Shown here: piece after piece, positions 47,257 through 57,266 of the stretch
Numbering within the stretch: position 1 is the first letter of the stretch
Layout of the letters: the number at the start of each line of letters is the position of its first letter
DNA from: an uncultured Methylocystaceae bacterium
GTDB lineage: Bacteria > Pseudomonadota > Alphaproteobacteria > Rhizobiales > Beijerinckiaceae
Reading direction: 5' to 3'
NCBI GenBank assembly: GCA_903870245.1
Contig: CAIQCB010000057.1
Coordinates: forward strand, 248,001 to 312,000
DNA: 64,000 nucleotides
Made by a program: the position numbers and the translations under genes
The notes under the pieces: model-generated
Told to the model about the DNA's origin: nothing
Databases searched by the model: none
What the model saw: the letters and a program-made list of their open reading frames with translations, nothing else

Positions 47257-48009
47257 TTATCGCCGTCCAACGCGCAAGTGCAGCGGAACTTTAACCGGCG
47301 CGGAGACTTCCGCGCGCCATGCTTCCGCAAACATCGGTCGCACCGGCGCTAGCGGATCGGCGCCGGTTGCGTTTTTATATTTGGTCGCGGCCGACCATGT
47401 GCTGAGAAAATCGAGCAAATCGTCACAAGTTTGCGCAACCTCGACGTAAAATTCGGGCGCTTTAATCTCCGTGAAGGGAAAGGGCAGGTTTTCATACCGG
47501 CCAAAATAATAGACTGACTCCGGCCCCCACCAGGGGCCGAGAATGTCGGTCTTCAACCTCTCAAGCACATGATTCATCGACGCTGAAGATGTCCATGGCC
47601 AATTATAGGTCCACAGCGCGATGACGCCGTCCTTTTTCAGCGCGCGTCGCGCCTGTGCGTAAAAACGATTTAAATCGAACCAGTGCGCCGAGCAGGCGCA
47701 GGTGATCAGATCAACCTGCGCGTCGAGATCGATATCCTCCTCTGCTGATAGCAGCGCATAATCGATATTCGCCGCGCGGGCCGCCTGAGCGAGCAACCGC
47801 GCATCAGCGTCTGTGGCGCGCACGTGTTGGAAATGATCTGCGAGCTGTCGCGCCGCCAGCCCGGCGCCGGTTCCGCAATCCCACGCAAATGTGCGCGCTG
47901 GCGCGATCTGCGCCAGCCAATCGAACAGCGCGTCGGGATATTCCGGGCGGCGGGCGCGATAGCCGCCGGCGTCATGTCCGAAAAAGCGATTGTCCCGAGC
48001 GTCCGTCAT
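47257..48009 (-). CDS. SAM-dependent methyltransferase, class I
   Basis: A 250-residue protein with the UbiE/COQ5-like layout. Opening GGYRARRPEYPDALFDWL is typical of the Tam/YafE-like group, motif I is AWDCGTGAGLAA near residue 42, and DLITCACSAHWF follows near residue 105. The substrate is unknown. It starts 13 bases after the fabH stop on the same strand, so it may be read from the plsX-fabH operon, where ihfA usually sits in relatives. Confidence 0.85.
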   Translation of the reverse strand: MTDARDNRFFGHDAGGYRARRPEYPDALFDWLAQIAPARTFAWDCGTGAGLAARQLADHFQHVRATDADARLLAQAARAANIDYALLSAEEDIDLDAQVDLITCACSAHWFDLNRFYAQARRALKKDGVIALWTYNWPWTSSASMNHVLERLKTDILGPWWGPESVYYFGRYENLPFPFTEIKAPEFYVEVAQTCDDLLDFLSTWSAATKYKNATGADPLAPVRPMFAEAWRAEVSAPVKVPLHLRVGRR

Positions 48010-48021
48010 GTCGGCGCGCGT

Positions 48022-49023
48022 TCACCAGCGGATCAGCGCAGAGCCCCACGTGAAGCCGCCGCCGACCGCCTCCAGCATGACCAGATCGCCGTCCTTGATG
48101 CGTCCGTCCGCGCGGGCGACCGAGAGCGCCAGCGGCACGCTTGCCGCCGAGGTGTTGCCGTGAAGATGCACGGTGGCGACGACTTTCTCCGGCGCGATGC
48201 CGAGCTTGTGCGCGGACATGTCGATGATCCGGCGATTGGCCTGATGCGGCACAAACCAGTTCAGGTCTCCGGCGGTCAGTCCGGTGGCGGCGAAGGCGTC
48301 GGTCACGACGTCGGTGACCTGACCGACGGCGAAGCGGAAGACTTCCTTGCCCTCCATGCGCAAATGGCCGACCGTCTGGGTCGCCGAAGGGCCGCCGTCG
48401 ACATGCAGCTTGGCGCGGTGACGGCCGTCCGAGCGCAGGTGCGTCGTCAGCACGCCGCGCTCACTGAGATCGCCGGTCGAGGGGCGCGCTTCGAGCACAA
48501 TGGCGCCGGCCCCGTCGCCGAATAGCACGCAGGTGGTGCGGTCGTCCCAGTCAATGATGCGCGAGAAGGTTTCGGCGCCGATCACCAGCGCGCGTTTATG
48601 CGAGCCGGAGCGCAAGAATTTGTCCGCCGTCGCCACCGCGAAGACAAAGCCCGAGCAGACCGCCTGCAAATCGAAGGCCACGCCATGCGTCAGACCCAGC
48701 GCCGCCTGGATTTGCGTCGCGGTGGAGGGAAAGGTCCAGTCGGGCGTCGAGGTCGCAACGATGACGAGGTCGATGTCATTCGCGTCGAGACCGGCCTCCG
48801 CCAAGGCGGCGCGCGCCGCGCCTTCGCCAAGCGTTGAGGTGGTTTCGTCGGGGCCGGCGATGTGGCGCTGTTTGATGCCGGTGCGCTGAACAATCCAGTC
48901 GTCGCTGGTGTCGACCTGTTTGGCGAGGTCGTCGTTGGTGACGCATTTTTCAGGCAGGCAGGAGCCGACGCCGAGCACAACAGATCGCAGGCGGGGAAAT
49001 TCCCGGAGAGGGTCCATCGTCAC
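48022..49023 (-). CDS. fabH: Beta-ketoacyl-ACP synthase III
   Basis: A 333-residue condensing enzyme that starts fatty acid synthesis from acetyl-CoA and malonyl-ACP. The Cys-His-Asn triad is visible in [15 protein letters not shown] and [14 protein letters not shown] at 49023 overlaps the plsX stop (GTGA) and has AGGA at good spacing; an ATG at 49017 is the alternative. Cotranscribed with plsX. Confidence 0.96.
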   Translation of the reverse strand: MTMDPLREFPRLRSVVLGVGSCLPEKCVTNDDLAKQVDTSDDWIVQRTGIKQRHIAGPDETTSTLGEGAARAALAEAGLDANDIDLVIVATSTPDWTFPSTATQIQAALGLTHGVAFDLQAVCSGFVFAVATADKFLRSGSHKRALVIGAETFSRIIDWDDRTTCVLFGDGAGAIVLEARPSTGDLSERGVLTTHLRSDGRHRAKLHVDGGPSATQTVGHLRMEGKEVFRFAVGQVTDVVTDAFAATGLTAGDLNWFVPHQANRRIIDMSAHKLGIAPEKVVATVHLHGNTSAASVPLALSVARADGRIKDGDLVMLEAVGGGFTWGSALIRW

Positions 49024-50081
49024 TGGGCGGCTTCCTGGGGCGGGGTGGCGGGAGAATCGTTGAGATGCGCGAGTTCAACCGTGCCGCGGATGCGGTTCAG
49101 CAGATCGGCGCGGGCCATCTCATAACCGATTTCGACCGCGCGCGCGAAGCCGATGGCGTCGGCGCCGCCATGGCTCTTGATGACGATCCCCTCCAGGCCG
49201 AGAAACACGCCGCCATTAATGGCGCGCGTGTCCATACGCCCACGCAATTCCTGAAAGGCGCCGCGCGCCAGCAAATAGCCGAGTTTGGCGAGGAGCGAGC
49301 CGTTCATCGCCTGCCGGAGATAGGCGGCGATCTGCTTGGCTGTGCCTTCGGCCGTTTTCAGGGTGATGTTGCCGGTGAAGCCTTCGGTGACGACAACGTC
49401 AACGTCGCCACGGCCGATGCCGTCGCCCTCGACAAAGCCGGCGTAGGCCAGGCCCGGCAGGTTGGCTTCTCGCAGGATCTGCGCAGCTTCCTTGACCTCC
49501 TCGACGCCCTTGATCTCTTCCGTACCGACATTGAGCAGGCCGACGCTCGGCCGTTCCAGCCCCAGAATAATGCTGGCCATCGCCGAGCCCATGATCGCAA
49601 GATCGACGAGATGGGCGGCGTTGGCCCCCATCGACGCGCCAACGTCGAGCACGACCGATTGGCCACGCAGCGTCGGCCATAGGCAGGCAAGGGCCGGCCG
49701 GTCGACCCGGGCCATCATGCGCAGGCAGATTTTCGCCATCGCCATCAGCGCGCCCGTGTTCCCGGCGGAAACGGCGACATCCGCCTCGCCTTTCTTGACC
49801 GCTTCGATGGCTATCCACATTGAGGAGACGCGACGCCCCTGACGCAGCGCCTGGCTGGGCTTGTCGTCCATGCGGATCGCGACGCTGGCGTGGCGGACCT
49901 CCGAGGACTCAGCAAGACGGGGGTATTTGGCCAGTTCCGCGCGGATGGCGGCCTCGTCTCCAACGAGCAGAAAACGGCTATCGGGATGACTGTCCAGCGC
50001 ATGGGCGGCGCCAGCGATCGTCACGGTGGGGCCGAAATCGCCGCCCATCGCGTCCAGCGCAATCCGTATAATCTGCGCCAT
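49020..50081 (-). CDS. plsX: Phosphate acyltransferase PlsX
   Basis: A 353-residue enzyme making acyl-phosphate from acyl-ACP for phospholipid synthesis. It opens with [12 protein letters not shown] and contains [23 protein letters not shown] and [12 protein letters not shown], all family signatures. The ATG at 50081 (GGGAG upstream) puts the first motif at the N-terminus. It lies between yceD and fabH in one operon. Confidence 0.96.
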   Translation of the reverse strand: MAQIIRIALDAMGGDFGPTVTIAGAAHALDSHPDSRFLLVGDEAAIRAELAKYPRLAESSEVRHASVAIRMDDKPSQALRQGRRVSSMWIAIEAVKKGEADVAVSAGNTGALMAMAKICLRMMARVDRPALACLWPTLRGQSVVLDVGASMGANAAHLVDLAIMGSAMASIILGLERPSVGLLNVGTEEIKGVEEVKEAAQILREANLPGLAYAGFVEGDGIGRGDVDVVVTEGFTGNITLKTAEGTAKQIAAYLRQAMNGSLLAKLGYLLARGAFQELRGRMDTRAINGGVFLGLEGIVIKSHGGADAIGFARAVEIGYEMARADLLNRIRGTVELAHLNDSPATPPQEAAQ

Positions 50082-50253
50082 CTGACCGGCGATCTCCCGA
50101 CTGACTGGCGCCGCGCGGATCACCGCGCCGAATGGTGCACGCCCCGGCTGTCGACGCCTCGGCCTTTCGCATCCGCAGCGTCGAAGGGTGCTTGCCATTA
50201 GCCGGCCCCGGGCGCAAGGGGGTTGAACCGCCCTCGCTGGCGGCAGGGGTCGC

Positions 50254-50835
50254 TCAGCCGCTGTCGCCGCGTGGCGTTAATGTCCGTAGCGTAGCGAAAG
50301 GCGAGGTCTCGGCGTTATCGGCTGGCGCAGGCTCCTGAAATTCTGCGCCCGGCTTGCGAGGGTAGGGGTCGAGCGCCAAGGTCAAAAATTCAGAGACGCA
50401 GCCGCCCAGATCGACGCCGCCGCCGATCATGGGGTCTGGCGGGTCGTCTCCGGCGATGTCGATATCCTGCTCGGCGATCTGCGCGCCGCCCCGTGGCTCC
50501 CTATGCCGCCGGCGGTCGGCGTCCCCGGGGGCTGGCGCGAAACGCATGCTGAGCGGCTCGACGATTTCGGCGTCGAACGGCTCCAGCGTGACGACGCAAG
50601 CTTGACGCACCGTTGCCCGCAACTCGCCCTCGACCTCCAGCCCCTCGCCCCGCCAGCGCTTGACCCGCAGCTTCGCCGTCAGCGCGGGTATGCCGACGAG
50701 GCCATTATGTTCGGCAAGGGCGGCGCGTTCCGTCTCGCTGGCGACGATCTCGATCTCCAGTCCTTCCGGCGGCGTGGCGGCGACGCTGACCGGTCGCGAC
50801 AGCGGCGGCTGACGTTCATTCGTGGCGCTGGTCAT
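50254..50835 (-). CDS. yceD: YceD family protein (DUF177)
   Basis: A 193-residue protein of the large-ribosomal-RNA accumulation family. The core has [18 protein letters not shown] followed by a single cysteine in [11 protein letters not shown] and a later [25 protein letters not shown], which matches DUF177. Family members aid 23S rRNA stability. It heads the yceD-plsX-fabH set and is divergent from bamE. Confidence 0.9.
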   Translation of the reverse strand: MTSATNERQPPLSRPVSVAATPPEGLEIEIVASETERAALAEHNGLVGIPALTAKLRVKRWRGEGLEVEGELRATVRQACVVTLEPFDAEIVEPLSMRFAPAPGDADRRRHREPRGGAQIAEQDIDIAGDDPPDPMIGGGVDLGGCVSEFLTLALDPYPRKPGAEFQEPAPADNAETSPFATLRTLTPRGDSG

Positions 50836-50965
50836 TAACGTCTCCCTTGATGCGCCGCCGCAGTCCGGCGCCTTGCTTTCGATTTATTCGAAGTTTACCG
50901 AATTTGGGTAGGAGAAAGGAACGTCGTGACAGGGTTTGCGACGGATTCAGTCGGAGCGTTCAGCA

Positions 50966-51433
50966 ATGGTGCGGCAGATGCGTGGTTTTTCAAAGGCTTC
51001 GGTCATACAAACGCGCTATCGCGCAGCCCTGGGACTGTTCCTCGCCGCGCCTCTCGCGGGTTGTCTGGGGTACGACGGCGTAATTAATCACGGCGCGGTG
51101 ATCGACGCGCACCGCGTCTCCGAGGTTAAAACCGGCATGGACGCGCAGCAGGTGCTCAACACGCTGGGCACGCCGTCCACAACCTCGACCGTCGGCGGCG
51201 ACGCCTGGTACTACGTCAGCCAGCGGGTTGAGCGCTCATTCGCCTTCATGCCGCAGGAAATCGCCGATCAGCATGTGATGGCGGTCTATTTTGACAAAAA
51301 CAAAAAAGTCCAGCGCATCGCTAATTACGGCATGGAGGACGGCAAGCCGGTCAACTTCCTGTCGCGCACGACGCCAGTGCCTGCCGCCGAATACCACATG
51401 CTCCAGAGTATGATGTCCAAGTTTGGCTTGTAA
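50966..51433 (+). CDS. bamE: Outer membrane assembly lipoprotein BamE
   Basis: A 155-residue lipoprotein of the BAM complex, which folds beta-barrels into the outer membrane. Signal peptide ends in the lipobox LAGC near residue 32. The SmpA/OmlA core follows: RVSEVKTGMDAQQVLNTLG, GTPSTTSTVGGDAWYYV and VYFDKNKKVQRI. The ATG at 50966 with GGAG 9 bases upstream is preferred to a TTG at 50936. Confidence 0.94.
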   Translation: MVRQMRGFSKASVIQTRYRAALGLFLAAPLAGCLGYDGVINHGAVIDAHRVSEVKTGMDAQQVLNTLGTPSTTSTVGGDAWYYVSQRVERSFAFMPQEIADQHVMAVYFDKNKKVQRIANYGMEDGKPVNFLSRTTPVPAAEYHMLQSMMSKFGL

Positions 51434-51466
51434 TACCGTCGGCGTCATTAATCTCTCGTAAACTTT

Positions 51467-51712
51467 TTGATTCTTCTCGTGGTTGTCGCCGTTGGGCCAT
51501 TTTGGGGCCAACGAGCGATGGCGCAATTATGGCCGTCTGAGGCTAGGCGTCGCCCCGTCGACCCGGAAAGCTGGTTTTTCCTGCCTTTTTGGCCCTTCCG
51601 CATCCGTCCGGATTATGGCCGTCCGGCGCCGGCGCTTGTCGATCTTTTGCCGCTCCCGGAGCCTAGACTGAGGTCAAATCGCCATTGTGAGACGGGATTC
51701 CGCAACTCATGA
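51467..51712 (+). CDS. Possible small exported protein coupled to a lytic transglycosylase
   Basis: An 81-residue open frame with a TTG start, a hydrophobic signal-like leader (ILLVVVAVGPFW, then a possible cleavage after RAMA) and a Pro/Trp/Arg-rich remainder. Its stop overlaps the next gene as ATGA, the arrangement seen at truly coupled genes in this window. No ribosome site is obvious and I know no family. It could be chance. Confidence 0.4.
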   Translation: MILLVVVAVGPFWGQRAMAQLWPSEARRRPVDPESWFFLPFWPFRIRPDYGRPAPALVDLLPLPEPRLRSNRHCETGFRNS

Positions 51713-52770
51713 CTGACCTGACCTATCTACCTGAAAGCGATGACAGGTCGCTTTCGAACCTGACGGCGGCTCGCCGAAAATCACGCGCGAGGCTGCGTGA
51801 CCGCCTGCCGTCGTTCGAGGGATTGCGCGCGCTGCCCCTGCTTGCGCGCACGATGGGCGTCGCGGTCTTTCTCTGTGTTCTTGCGGTGTTTTCGCTGACT
51901 GCGCCGGGCGACGACAGTCCACGGGCCGAGCGTATCTATCGCGCCGCCAAATCCCGATCCCCTGCCTCGGCCCTTGCGCGATTTTTTGGTCAGGACGATG
52001 GTTCAGCGCTCGACTCTGATTTCTCAATTGAGCAGGCGGCGTTGACGTGGGGGCATCGCTTGCGGGATGCAGCGGAGCTCGATCAGCCGGGCGTCTTGCG
52101 TTTTGGACCAGTGAAAGTTCATCAATCGGTCGTCGAACATGTCGTCAAGGCGGCGCAGACAACGGATATGGACCCCGCGTTGCTGATGGCCATCGCCGAG
52201 AAAGAATCCAATTTCATAACCCGCGCCAAGGCCCGTACTTCGTCGGCGAGCGGTCTGTTCCAGTTCGTGGAGAAGACCTGGTTCCAGGCTATTAAAAATT
52301 TCGGGCATCGATACGGCCGCGCCGAAGAGGCGAACGCCATCGCCAGCGACGATGGTGCGTCCGTCGCGCCGCAGAAACGCGCCAAAATCCTTGGCCTGCG
52401 CAACGATCCCTATCTTTCGGCGGCGCTGGCGGCTGAAATGCTGAAGAAGGACGGCGCCAAGATCGCCGGGAAGATTGGCCGTCCGCTAACGCCGGGCGAG
52501 ACCTATCTCATTCACTTTTTGGGTCCCGAGGACGCCGAACGTTTCATGAAGACCATGAACGAAGCCCCGAACGTGTCGGCGGCGTCCTTGCTGCCCCGTC
52601 CGGCGCGCGCCAATCGACCAATTTTTTACGAGCAGCAGGGCCGCAGGTTAAAGGATCGCTCGGTGGCTGAAGTGCACGAAGCCTTTGAAGAAATGATGGG
52701 CAAACGCACCAATCGCTATGAAGACGTCGCCTCGAAGCTGCCGGAAGGCGTCACGGCCTATACCGAGTAA
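51709..52770 (+). CDS. Lytic transglycosylase (SLT domain), membrane-anchored
   Basis: A 353-residue protein with a cytoplasmic basic segment, one membrane helix (about residues 47-65) and a periplasmic SLT domain (about 140-260). The catalytic glutamate is Glu166 in AIAEKESNF, followed by SASGLFQF as in goose-lysozyme-like enzymes. It cleaves peptidoglycan glycan strands to leave 1,6-anhydroMurNAc. The C-terminal 80 residues are not recognised. Confidence 0.86.
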   Translation: MTDLTYLPESDDRSLSNLTAARRKSRARLRDRLPSFEGLRALPLLARTMGVAVFLCVLAVFSLTAPGDDSPRAERIYRAAKSRSPASALARFFGQDDGSALDSDFSIEQAALTWGHRLRDAAELDQPGVLRFGPVKVHQSVVEHVVKAAQTTDMDPALLMAIAEKESNFITRAKARTSSASGLFQFVEKTWFQAIKNFGHRYGRAEEANAIASDDGASVAPQKRAKILGLRNDPYLSAALAAEMLKKDGAKIAGKIGRPLTPGETYLIHFLGPEDAERFMKTMNEAPNVSAASLLPRPARANRPIFYEQQGRRLKDRSVAEVHEAFEEMMGKRTNRYEDVASKLPEGVTAYTE

Positions 52771-52788
52771 CGCCAGCCCCGACTGCGA

Positions 52789-53709
52789 TCAGGCGGCGCC
52801 GGCGATCATCAAATCAAGGTTTTGCACGGCGGCGCCGGAAGCGCCCTTGCCGAGGTTGTCCAGCCGCGCCACCAGCACGACCTGACGCTGCGTTTCGTTG
52901 GCGCAAACGTACAGCTCCATGTCGTCTGTGCCATTCAGGGCCAGCGCGTCGATTCGCCCGTTCGCCGGGGCCTTCGCCGGCCGCACATGCCGCGCGCCGG
53001 CGTAATGCCGGGCGTAGGCGTCCATGAACGCCGCCGGCGTTGGGTCGCCGGCCAAAGCGTCGAGGATCAGCGGGATCGACACCAGCATGCCCTGATGAAA
53101 ATTGCCGACAGATGGAACAAAGAGCGGGCGCGCCGTCAGCTTCGCATAGGCCATGATCTCGGGAAGATGCTTGTGGGCAAGGCCCAGCGCATAAAGCTCG
53201 AAGGCCGGCGCTGCCCCTGATTCATAGGCCTCGATCATCTGGCGACCTCCGCCGGAATAGCCCGAGACGGCGTTGATCGTCAGCGCCTGGTCGGGTGAGA
53301 TCAGGCCGGCGTCGACGAGCGGCCGCAACAGTGCAATGGAGGCGGTAGCGTAACAGCCGACATTGGCGACACGCGCCGCCCCGGCGATCATCGCCGGCTG
53401 ACTGGCGCAAAGCTCCGGAAAACCATAGACCCAGCCGGTCGCCACGCGATGGGCCGTCGAGGCGTCCAGAATGCGGGGCGCACGCGCGCCGAGCCCGTCA
53501 CAGAGCGCAACCGTCTCCAGAGCGGAGTCGTCCGGCAGGCACAGTATGGCGATATCGGCTGCGGCGAGGAGATCGCGTTTGATCTCCGGGTCCTTCCGCT
53601 TTTCCGCAGGAATTGCGAGGAGGTGGATATCTTTTCGTCCGGCCAGTCGCTCACGGATGCCCAGACCGGTCGTGCCGGCCTCGCCGTCGATAAAGATTTT
53701 GCAGGTCAT
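52789..53709 (-). CDS. argC: N-acetyl-gamma-glutamyl-phosphate reductase, type 2
   Basis: A 306-residue arginine-synthesis enzyme that reduces N-acetylglutamyl phosphate with NADPH. It opens with IFIDGEAGTTGLGI, the type 2 hallmark, and holds the catalytic cysteine in NVGCYATAS; NAVSGYSGGG follows. I chose the ATG at 53709, which puts the cofactor motif first; the ATG at 53730 adds 7 residues. It is convergent with the lytic transglycosylase gene. Confidence 0.95.
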   Translation of the reverse strand: MTCKIFIDGEAGTTGLGIRERLAGRKDIHLLAIPAEKRKDPEIKRDLLAAADIAILCLPDDSALETVALCDGLGARAPRILDASTAHRVATGWVYGFPELCASQPAMIAGAARVANVGCYATASIALLRPLVDAGLISPDQALTINAVSGYSGGGRQMIEAYESGAAPAFELYALGLAHKHLPEIMAYAKLTARPLFVPSVGNFHQGMLVSIPLILDALAGDPTPAAFMDAYARHYAGARHVRPAKAPANGRIDALALNGTDDMELYVCANETQRQVVLVARLDNLGKGASGAAVQNLDLMIAGAA

Positions 53710-53797
53710 TGGCGCATCCAATTGCTTCATGCGAACCGGGCGTCTTATGCGGTCGCGGCGATTGAAAAGGCAAGCCGGAAAGTCGATGCAATCCCTT

Positions 53798-53830
53798 AAA
53801 AAAAGAGGCGACGCGCGAAGCGTCGCCTCA
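53798..53830 (-). terminator. Rho-independent terminator of the HU-like gene
   Basis: On the minus strand a 10-bp stem GAGGCGACGC/GCGTCGCCTC with a 5-nt loop is followed by a T-run (seen as A-run on the plus strand). It lies just after the HU-like stop codon. Confidence 0.85.
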
Positions 53831-53861
53831 TGAATTTCAATAGTTCGGATGAAATCCGATA

Positions 53862-54251
53862 TCAGCCTGTCGCGGCGCCCTTCAGCTTCGACAGCGCACG
53901 GATCTTGACGCGCACGCTCGCCGGCTTGGCGGCGCCCTTGATCATTTCGCCCGTCGCCGGATTGCGGACCAACGTGCCCGCCTTTCGCGCCGGCACCTTG
54001 CGCAGCGTCACTTTCAGAAGACCCGGCAGTGTGAATTCGCCGACTCCGCGCGGATGAACGGAGCCCAGGAAAACGTTTTCGATCGTCGCATAAACGCTGG
54101 CGGCGGTCTTGCGCGGCAGTTCATTCTGTTCGGCGATCAGGCCAATCAGCGCGGATTTGGTCAGTGTCTCCTTGATCGGACGGACCGCAGCCGGTTCTGC
54201 CTTGGCGGTCTTTTTTCGCGCCGGCGCCTTGGTGGTTTTAGCTCTTGCCAT
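53862..54251 (-). CDS. HU-type DNA-binding protein with basic N-terminal tail
   Basis: A 129-residue nucleoid protein. The first 28 residues are a Lys/Ala/Thr-rich, histone H1-like extension. The HU domain follows (KSALIGLIAEQNELPRKTAA, then GVGEFTLPGLLKVTLRKVPA and the DNA-contact arm RNPATGEMIKG). Ordinary HU is about 90 residues. It binds and bends DNA. It stands alone with its own terminator. Confidence 0.92.
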   Translation of the reverse strand: MARAKTTKAPARKKTAKAEPAAVRPIKETLTKSALIGLIAEQNELPRKTAASVYATIENVFLGSVHPRGVGEFTLPGLLKVTLRKVPARKAGTLVRNPATGEMIKGAAKPASVRVKIRALSKLKGAATG

Positions 54252-54561
54252 TTTGGCTCTCCGTTAGACTAAAGAATCATTGGGGTTTCGTGATTGTTTC
54301 AGCGAACGCCGCACATTTTGCTAGCGATCTATTGATCGATTCGCAATCCTTAACCCTGGTTAAAGCAAGGCCAGAAACAGTTTCGCGCCAAAAGTCCCGG
54401 AAAAAGCCTGTAAAAATCCCGAAAACCGAAACCTGCTAAAGTTTGGCGCGACCGGCGAAACGCGGAAAAATCCAGAAAACCCCTTGTATTGAGGGTCCTA
54501 AACGGCGATTCGCGGACAATATGCTGACCGGGCGGGATGCTTCGCCTCGACGCGTTGCGGT
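54252..54561. other. Intergenic region upstream of the HU-like gene
   Basis: About 310 bases with a promoter-like AT-rich stretch near the HU-like start. No gene is supported. Confidence 0.45.
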
Positions 54562-54819
54562 TCAGGCCGAGGCCCAGACCATGCGATGGCGGTCGAAACC
54601 GTCGTCGGTTGCATCGGCGTGATCGAGTTCGGCGCGCACAAACCTCAAAAAAGCGCGGTCCGCCTCCGCCTGGGTGAGGTAGGGTCCGGCGACGTCCTCG
54701 TTCACAGCGAGGTAGCCCAGACAGGCGCGCTCGACAGAAGCGAAATTGCGATGGTCGGCATGACACCAGATTTTCGCCTTAGCGAGAGCCGAACTCGAAA
54801 TCATGGGGCCTAAATCCAT
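54562..54819 (-). CDS. Small hypothetical protein
   Basis: An 85-residue soluble protein with no signal peptide. The central part (AKIWCHADHRNFASVERACLGYL) and YLTQAEADRAFLRF look like a coherent fold, and codon use fits the genome. I do not recognise the family. The start could be 54819 or 54804. Confidence 0.5.
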   Translation of the reverse strand: MDLGPMISSSALAKAKIWCHADHRNFASVERACLGYLAVNEDVAGPYLTQAEADRAFLRFVRAELDHADATDDGFDRHRMVWASA

Positions 54820-54984
54820 TCATCCGTCGAATGAAGGAAATGTTGGCGCGTGAATATGACCAAAGCATGAAGCAATGTCCTGGAGCTTTTTCCTGTCTGA
54901 TTAATCAGACTGGGGCTCAGGTCTTCTGTTACATCGCGCATTCTTGCGCCGGACCGATTCCAATTCGGCGGTAAGCGTCCAAAG

Positions 54985-56010
54985 CTAGGGCCCGGACGAC
55001 GGCGTTGTGGGCAGTCCTGCGCGAAGAGCGCTGGAATAATCAGGTTGCAAGAGGCCGTCGGATTCCAGGGCTCTGGGGGAAATTTTCGAGCGTTCCCGCA
55101 ACGTGGCCATGGGCAGGCTCGTATCGAGCAGTCCTTGCGAATAGGCGTAATCGGGAAAATACCCGGAGGCCAACACTCGCCAGTCAAGCGGAATTTTCGA
55201 GCCGGTGAGTTTCGCCATTTTGAAGATCATTGTCGTGCAATTGCTGACGATCGTGTTGTAGAAGGCTGGTTGTGCGGCCAGCTTATTGGCCTCGTCGACA
55301 TAGGCGAGCAGCATGGCGCGGATTTTTTCCGGAGATGTTTTGACGCGATAGATGCGCAAATCTTCGCCCCGCGCTTTGGCGCGCAGGCGCAAGGCGTCGC
55401 GCTCGTCGGCGGCGAGATAGACTAACTCTGAGGCGCGAAAGAAACCGGCGACAACCGAAAAGCTCTGGGCGCGGGTCCGTCGCGCCTCAATGGACCAGAG
55501 CAGAAAGCGGCCATCGGTGAATCCGAAGCTCATCATGATGTGCGCGATGGGTTCGCCCATCCAGTAATCGGCGATGAGATCCAGCGAGGACAGTTTGCCA
55601 AGATCGAAGCGGCGCGTTTCCCAGCGTGGCGTGAAGTCGGTTTCGCTGCGCCAGTCGAAGTCGCGCACGTTATGCATCAGCAGCGTTTCACCCTCCAGCG
55701 TCGCCGTCGCAGGACGCGAAACATCGGTCGCCCAGTCGCGCGCGCCAGAGGGCTGAACCGTCGACCACCAGCCAAAGAAAAAGCCGATCAGCGACGCGCC
55801 GAGGATATAGGCGAAGCGTCTCTCCGTCGGGTTGGCGGCGGGACGAAGCGCGAAAAAGGCGACAAGCAGTAACGCCAGCATCCAGAGAGTTGAAACCGCC
55901 TCGCTCATCGCCGCGCCGAAAGGCGGATGATACCAAAGGGCCAGGGCGCCATAGACGCCGACGCCAGCCATCGTCAGCAAGAAGACGAACGATAGAAGAT
56001 ATTTGATCAT
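54985..56010 (-). CDS. DUF4105 membrane protein
   Basis: A 341-residue protein with three N-terminal membrane helices (about residues 5-28, 38-58 and 65-85) and a periplasmic DUF4105 domain. NTIVSNCTTMIF is the family's conserved cysteine motif and IAHIMMSFGF carries its conserved histidine, suggesting a NlpC/P60-like hydrolase or acyltransferase fold. Its role is not established. The gene follows the patatin gene by about 125 bases. Confidence 0.86.
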   Translation of the reverse strand: MIKYLLSFVFLLTMAGVGVYGALALWYHPPFGAAMSEAVSTLWMLALLLVAFFALRPAANPTERRFAYILGASLIGFFFGWWSTVQPSGARDWATDVSRPATATLEGETLLMHNVRDFDWRSETDFTPRWETRRFDLGKLSSLDLIADYWMGEPIAHIMMSFGFTDGRFLLWSIEARRTRAQSFSVVAGFFRASELVYLAADERDALRLRAKARGEDLRIYRVKTSPEKIRAMLLAYVDEANKLAAQPAFYNTIVSNCTTMIFKMAKLTGSKIPLDWRVLASGYFPDYAYSQGLLDTSLPMATLRERSKISPRALESDGLLQPDYSSALRAGLPTTPSSGP

Positions 56011-56134
56011 GGGACAGAAAACATTGATACGTCGATCATGGAGCTTGTTGTATCTTTCGCATCAACGAAGGCCGGGGTCGAGGTCGGGCTCGCGGCGCAA
56101 GGCAAACCAGGTGTCTTTTCGAACCGGCTGGCTC

Positions 56135-57220
56135 CTATAGCAGCGCGCAGTCGATCGAGGAGCGTTCGCCCAGACATTTCGCCTGCGTCGCCAACCATTT
56201 CTCCGCCGCTTGCGCGCCGTAATCGTGCAACTCGACCAAACGCCCCCATCGTGGATCGAGTTTGGTCGAATGACCAAGATCGAATACTTTTTCGTCCGCA
56301 GCGATCCGGTGCAGGCGCAAATTATGCAGCCGACGAAAGAAGGGGTTTTTGAACTCGACGTTGTGCGGCTCCTCGTCCAGCGCTGTTTTGAGCAGGCCGA
56401 TGAGGTGGATCGCCTGCGTCAGATTGGCGTTGAAGGTGATTTCGTTCAGACGATGGGCGATTTCCTTGGCCGTGGCAGGATTGCGGCCGCGGCGTGGCGG
56501 GTTGAGTTGCACCAGCAAAAGATCGTTCGCGTCGGTTTCGTTGATCAGCGGCTCGAGCGCGGGATTGGCCGTATAACCGCCGTCCCAGTAATTTTCACCG
56601 TCGATTGTCACGGCGTGGAAAAGTTCGGGCAGACAGGCGGAGGCCATGACTGCGTCAGCGGAGATATCTTTGTTTCTGAAAATCCGAAGCGAGCCATCGG
56701 AAACCCGCGTCGCAGACACCAGCAGCTTGACGGCTTCCGGTTTTTTGAGAGCGTCGAAATCGATTTCCGCTCTGAGGATGTCGAGTAGAGGATTGAGGTT
56801 GAAAGGGTTGAACTGATAGGGCGAGAAGAGGCCCGAAAAAACAGTCTGGGCGATCTCGACGCTGCGCGCCGGCGACAACCAGCCGGTCATGGGCGTATCG
56901 AAATCGAGCAGACCGGAGAGTGCTGCCATTGGCGTGGCTGTCGCCGATTGCGCAATCTTGCGCCAGAAAGCCTCGAGCGCTTTTTTCGCGCCGGGCCGAC
57001 CGTCAACAAGCAATCCATGCGCGAGAACCACGGCGTTCATGGCGCCGGCGCTCGCTCCGCTGATCGCCTCGAACCCGAGCCAGTCCTCATCGAGCAAACG
57101 ATCAAGCACGCCCCATGTGTAGGCGCCATGCGCGCCGCCGCCCTGGAGGGCGATGTCGATCGACACGGGCGTCGGGTTTGGCTTTTTTGCTGTGGCAGTC
57201 GTTGCGTCGATGGCGGTCAT
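56135..57220 (-). CDS. Patatin-like phospholipase
   Basis: A 361-residue cytosolic lipid acyl hydrolase. It has the oxyanion GGGAHGAYTWG, the nucleophile elbow GASAG and the catalytic aspartate in WDGGYTANPAL. The serine-aspartate dyad is thus complete. The preferred lipid is unknown. AGAGGA lies upstream of the ATG at 57220. It is the second gene after the DUF4239 gene on the same strand, 46 bases away, so an operon is likely. Confidence 0.92.
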   Translation of the reverse strand: MTAIDATTATAKKPNPTPVSIDIALQGGGAHGAYTWGVLDRLLDEDWLGFEAISGASAGAMNAVVLAHGLLVDGRPGAKKALEAFWRKIAQSATATPMAALSGLLDFDTPMTGWLSPARSVEIAQTVFSGLFSPYQFNPFNLNPLLDILRAEIDFDALKKPEAVKLLVSATRVSDGSLRIFRNKDISADAVMASACLPELFHAVTIDGENYWDGGYTANPALEPLINETDANDLLLVQLNPPRRGRNPATAKEIAHRLNEITFNANLTQAIHLIGLLKTALDEEPHNVEFKNPFFRRLHNLRLHRIAADEKVFDLGHSTKLDPRWGRLVELHDYGAQAAEKWLATQAKCLGERSSIDCALL

Positions 57221-57266
57221 GTCGGAGCAATCCTCTTGGGCCAGTAGAGCAGGACGGTCGGTGACG

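Noticed and set aside
46818-47330. Minus-strand frame ending in Pro-Arg-Pro-Ser repeats
   Set aside because: It overlaps the methyltransferase 3' end and its tail is the same simple repeat read backwards.
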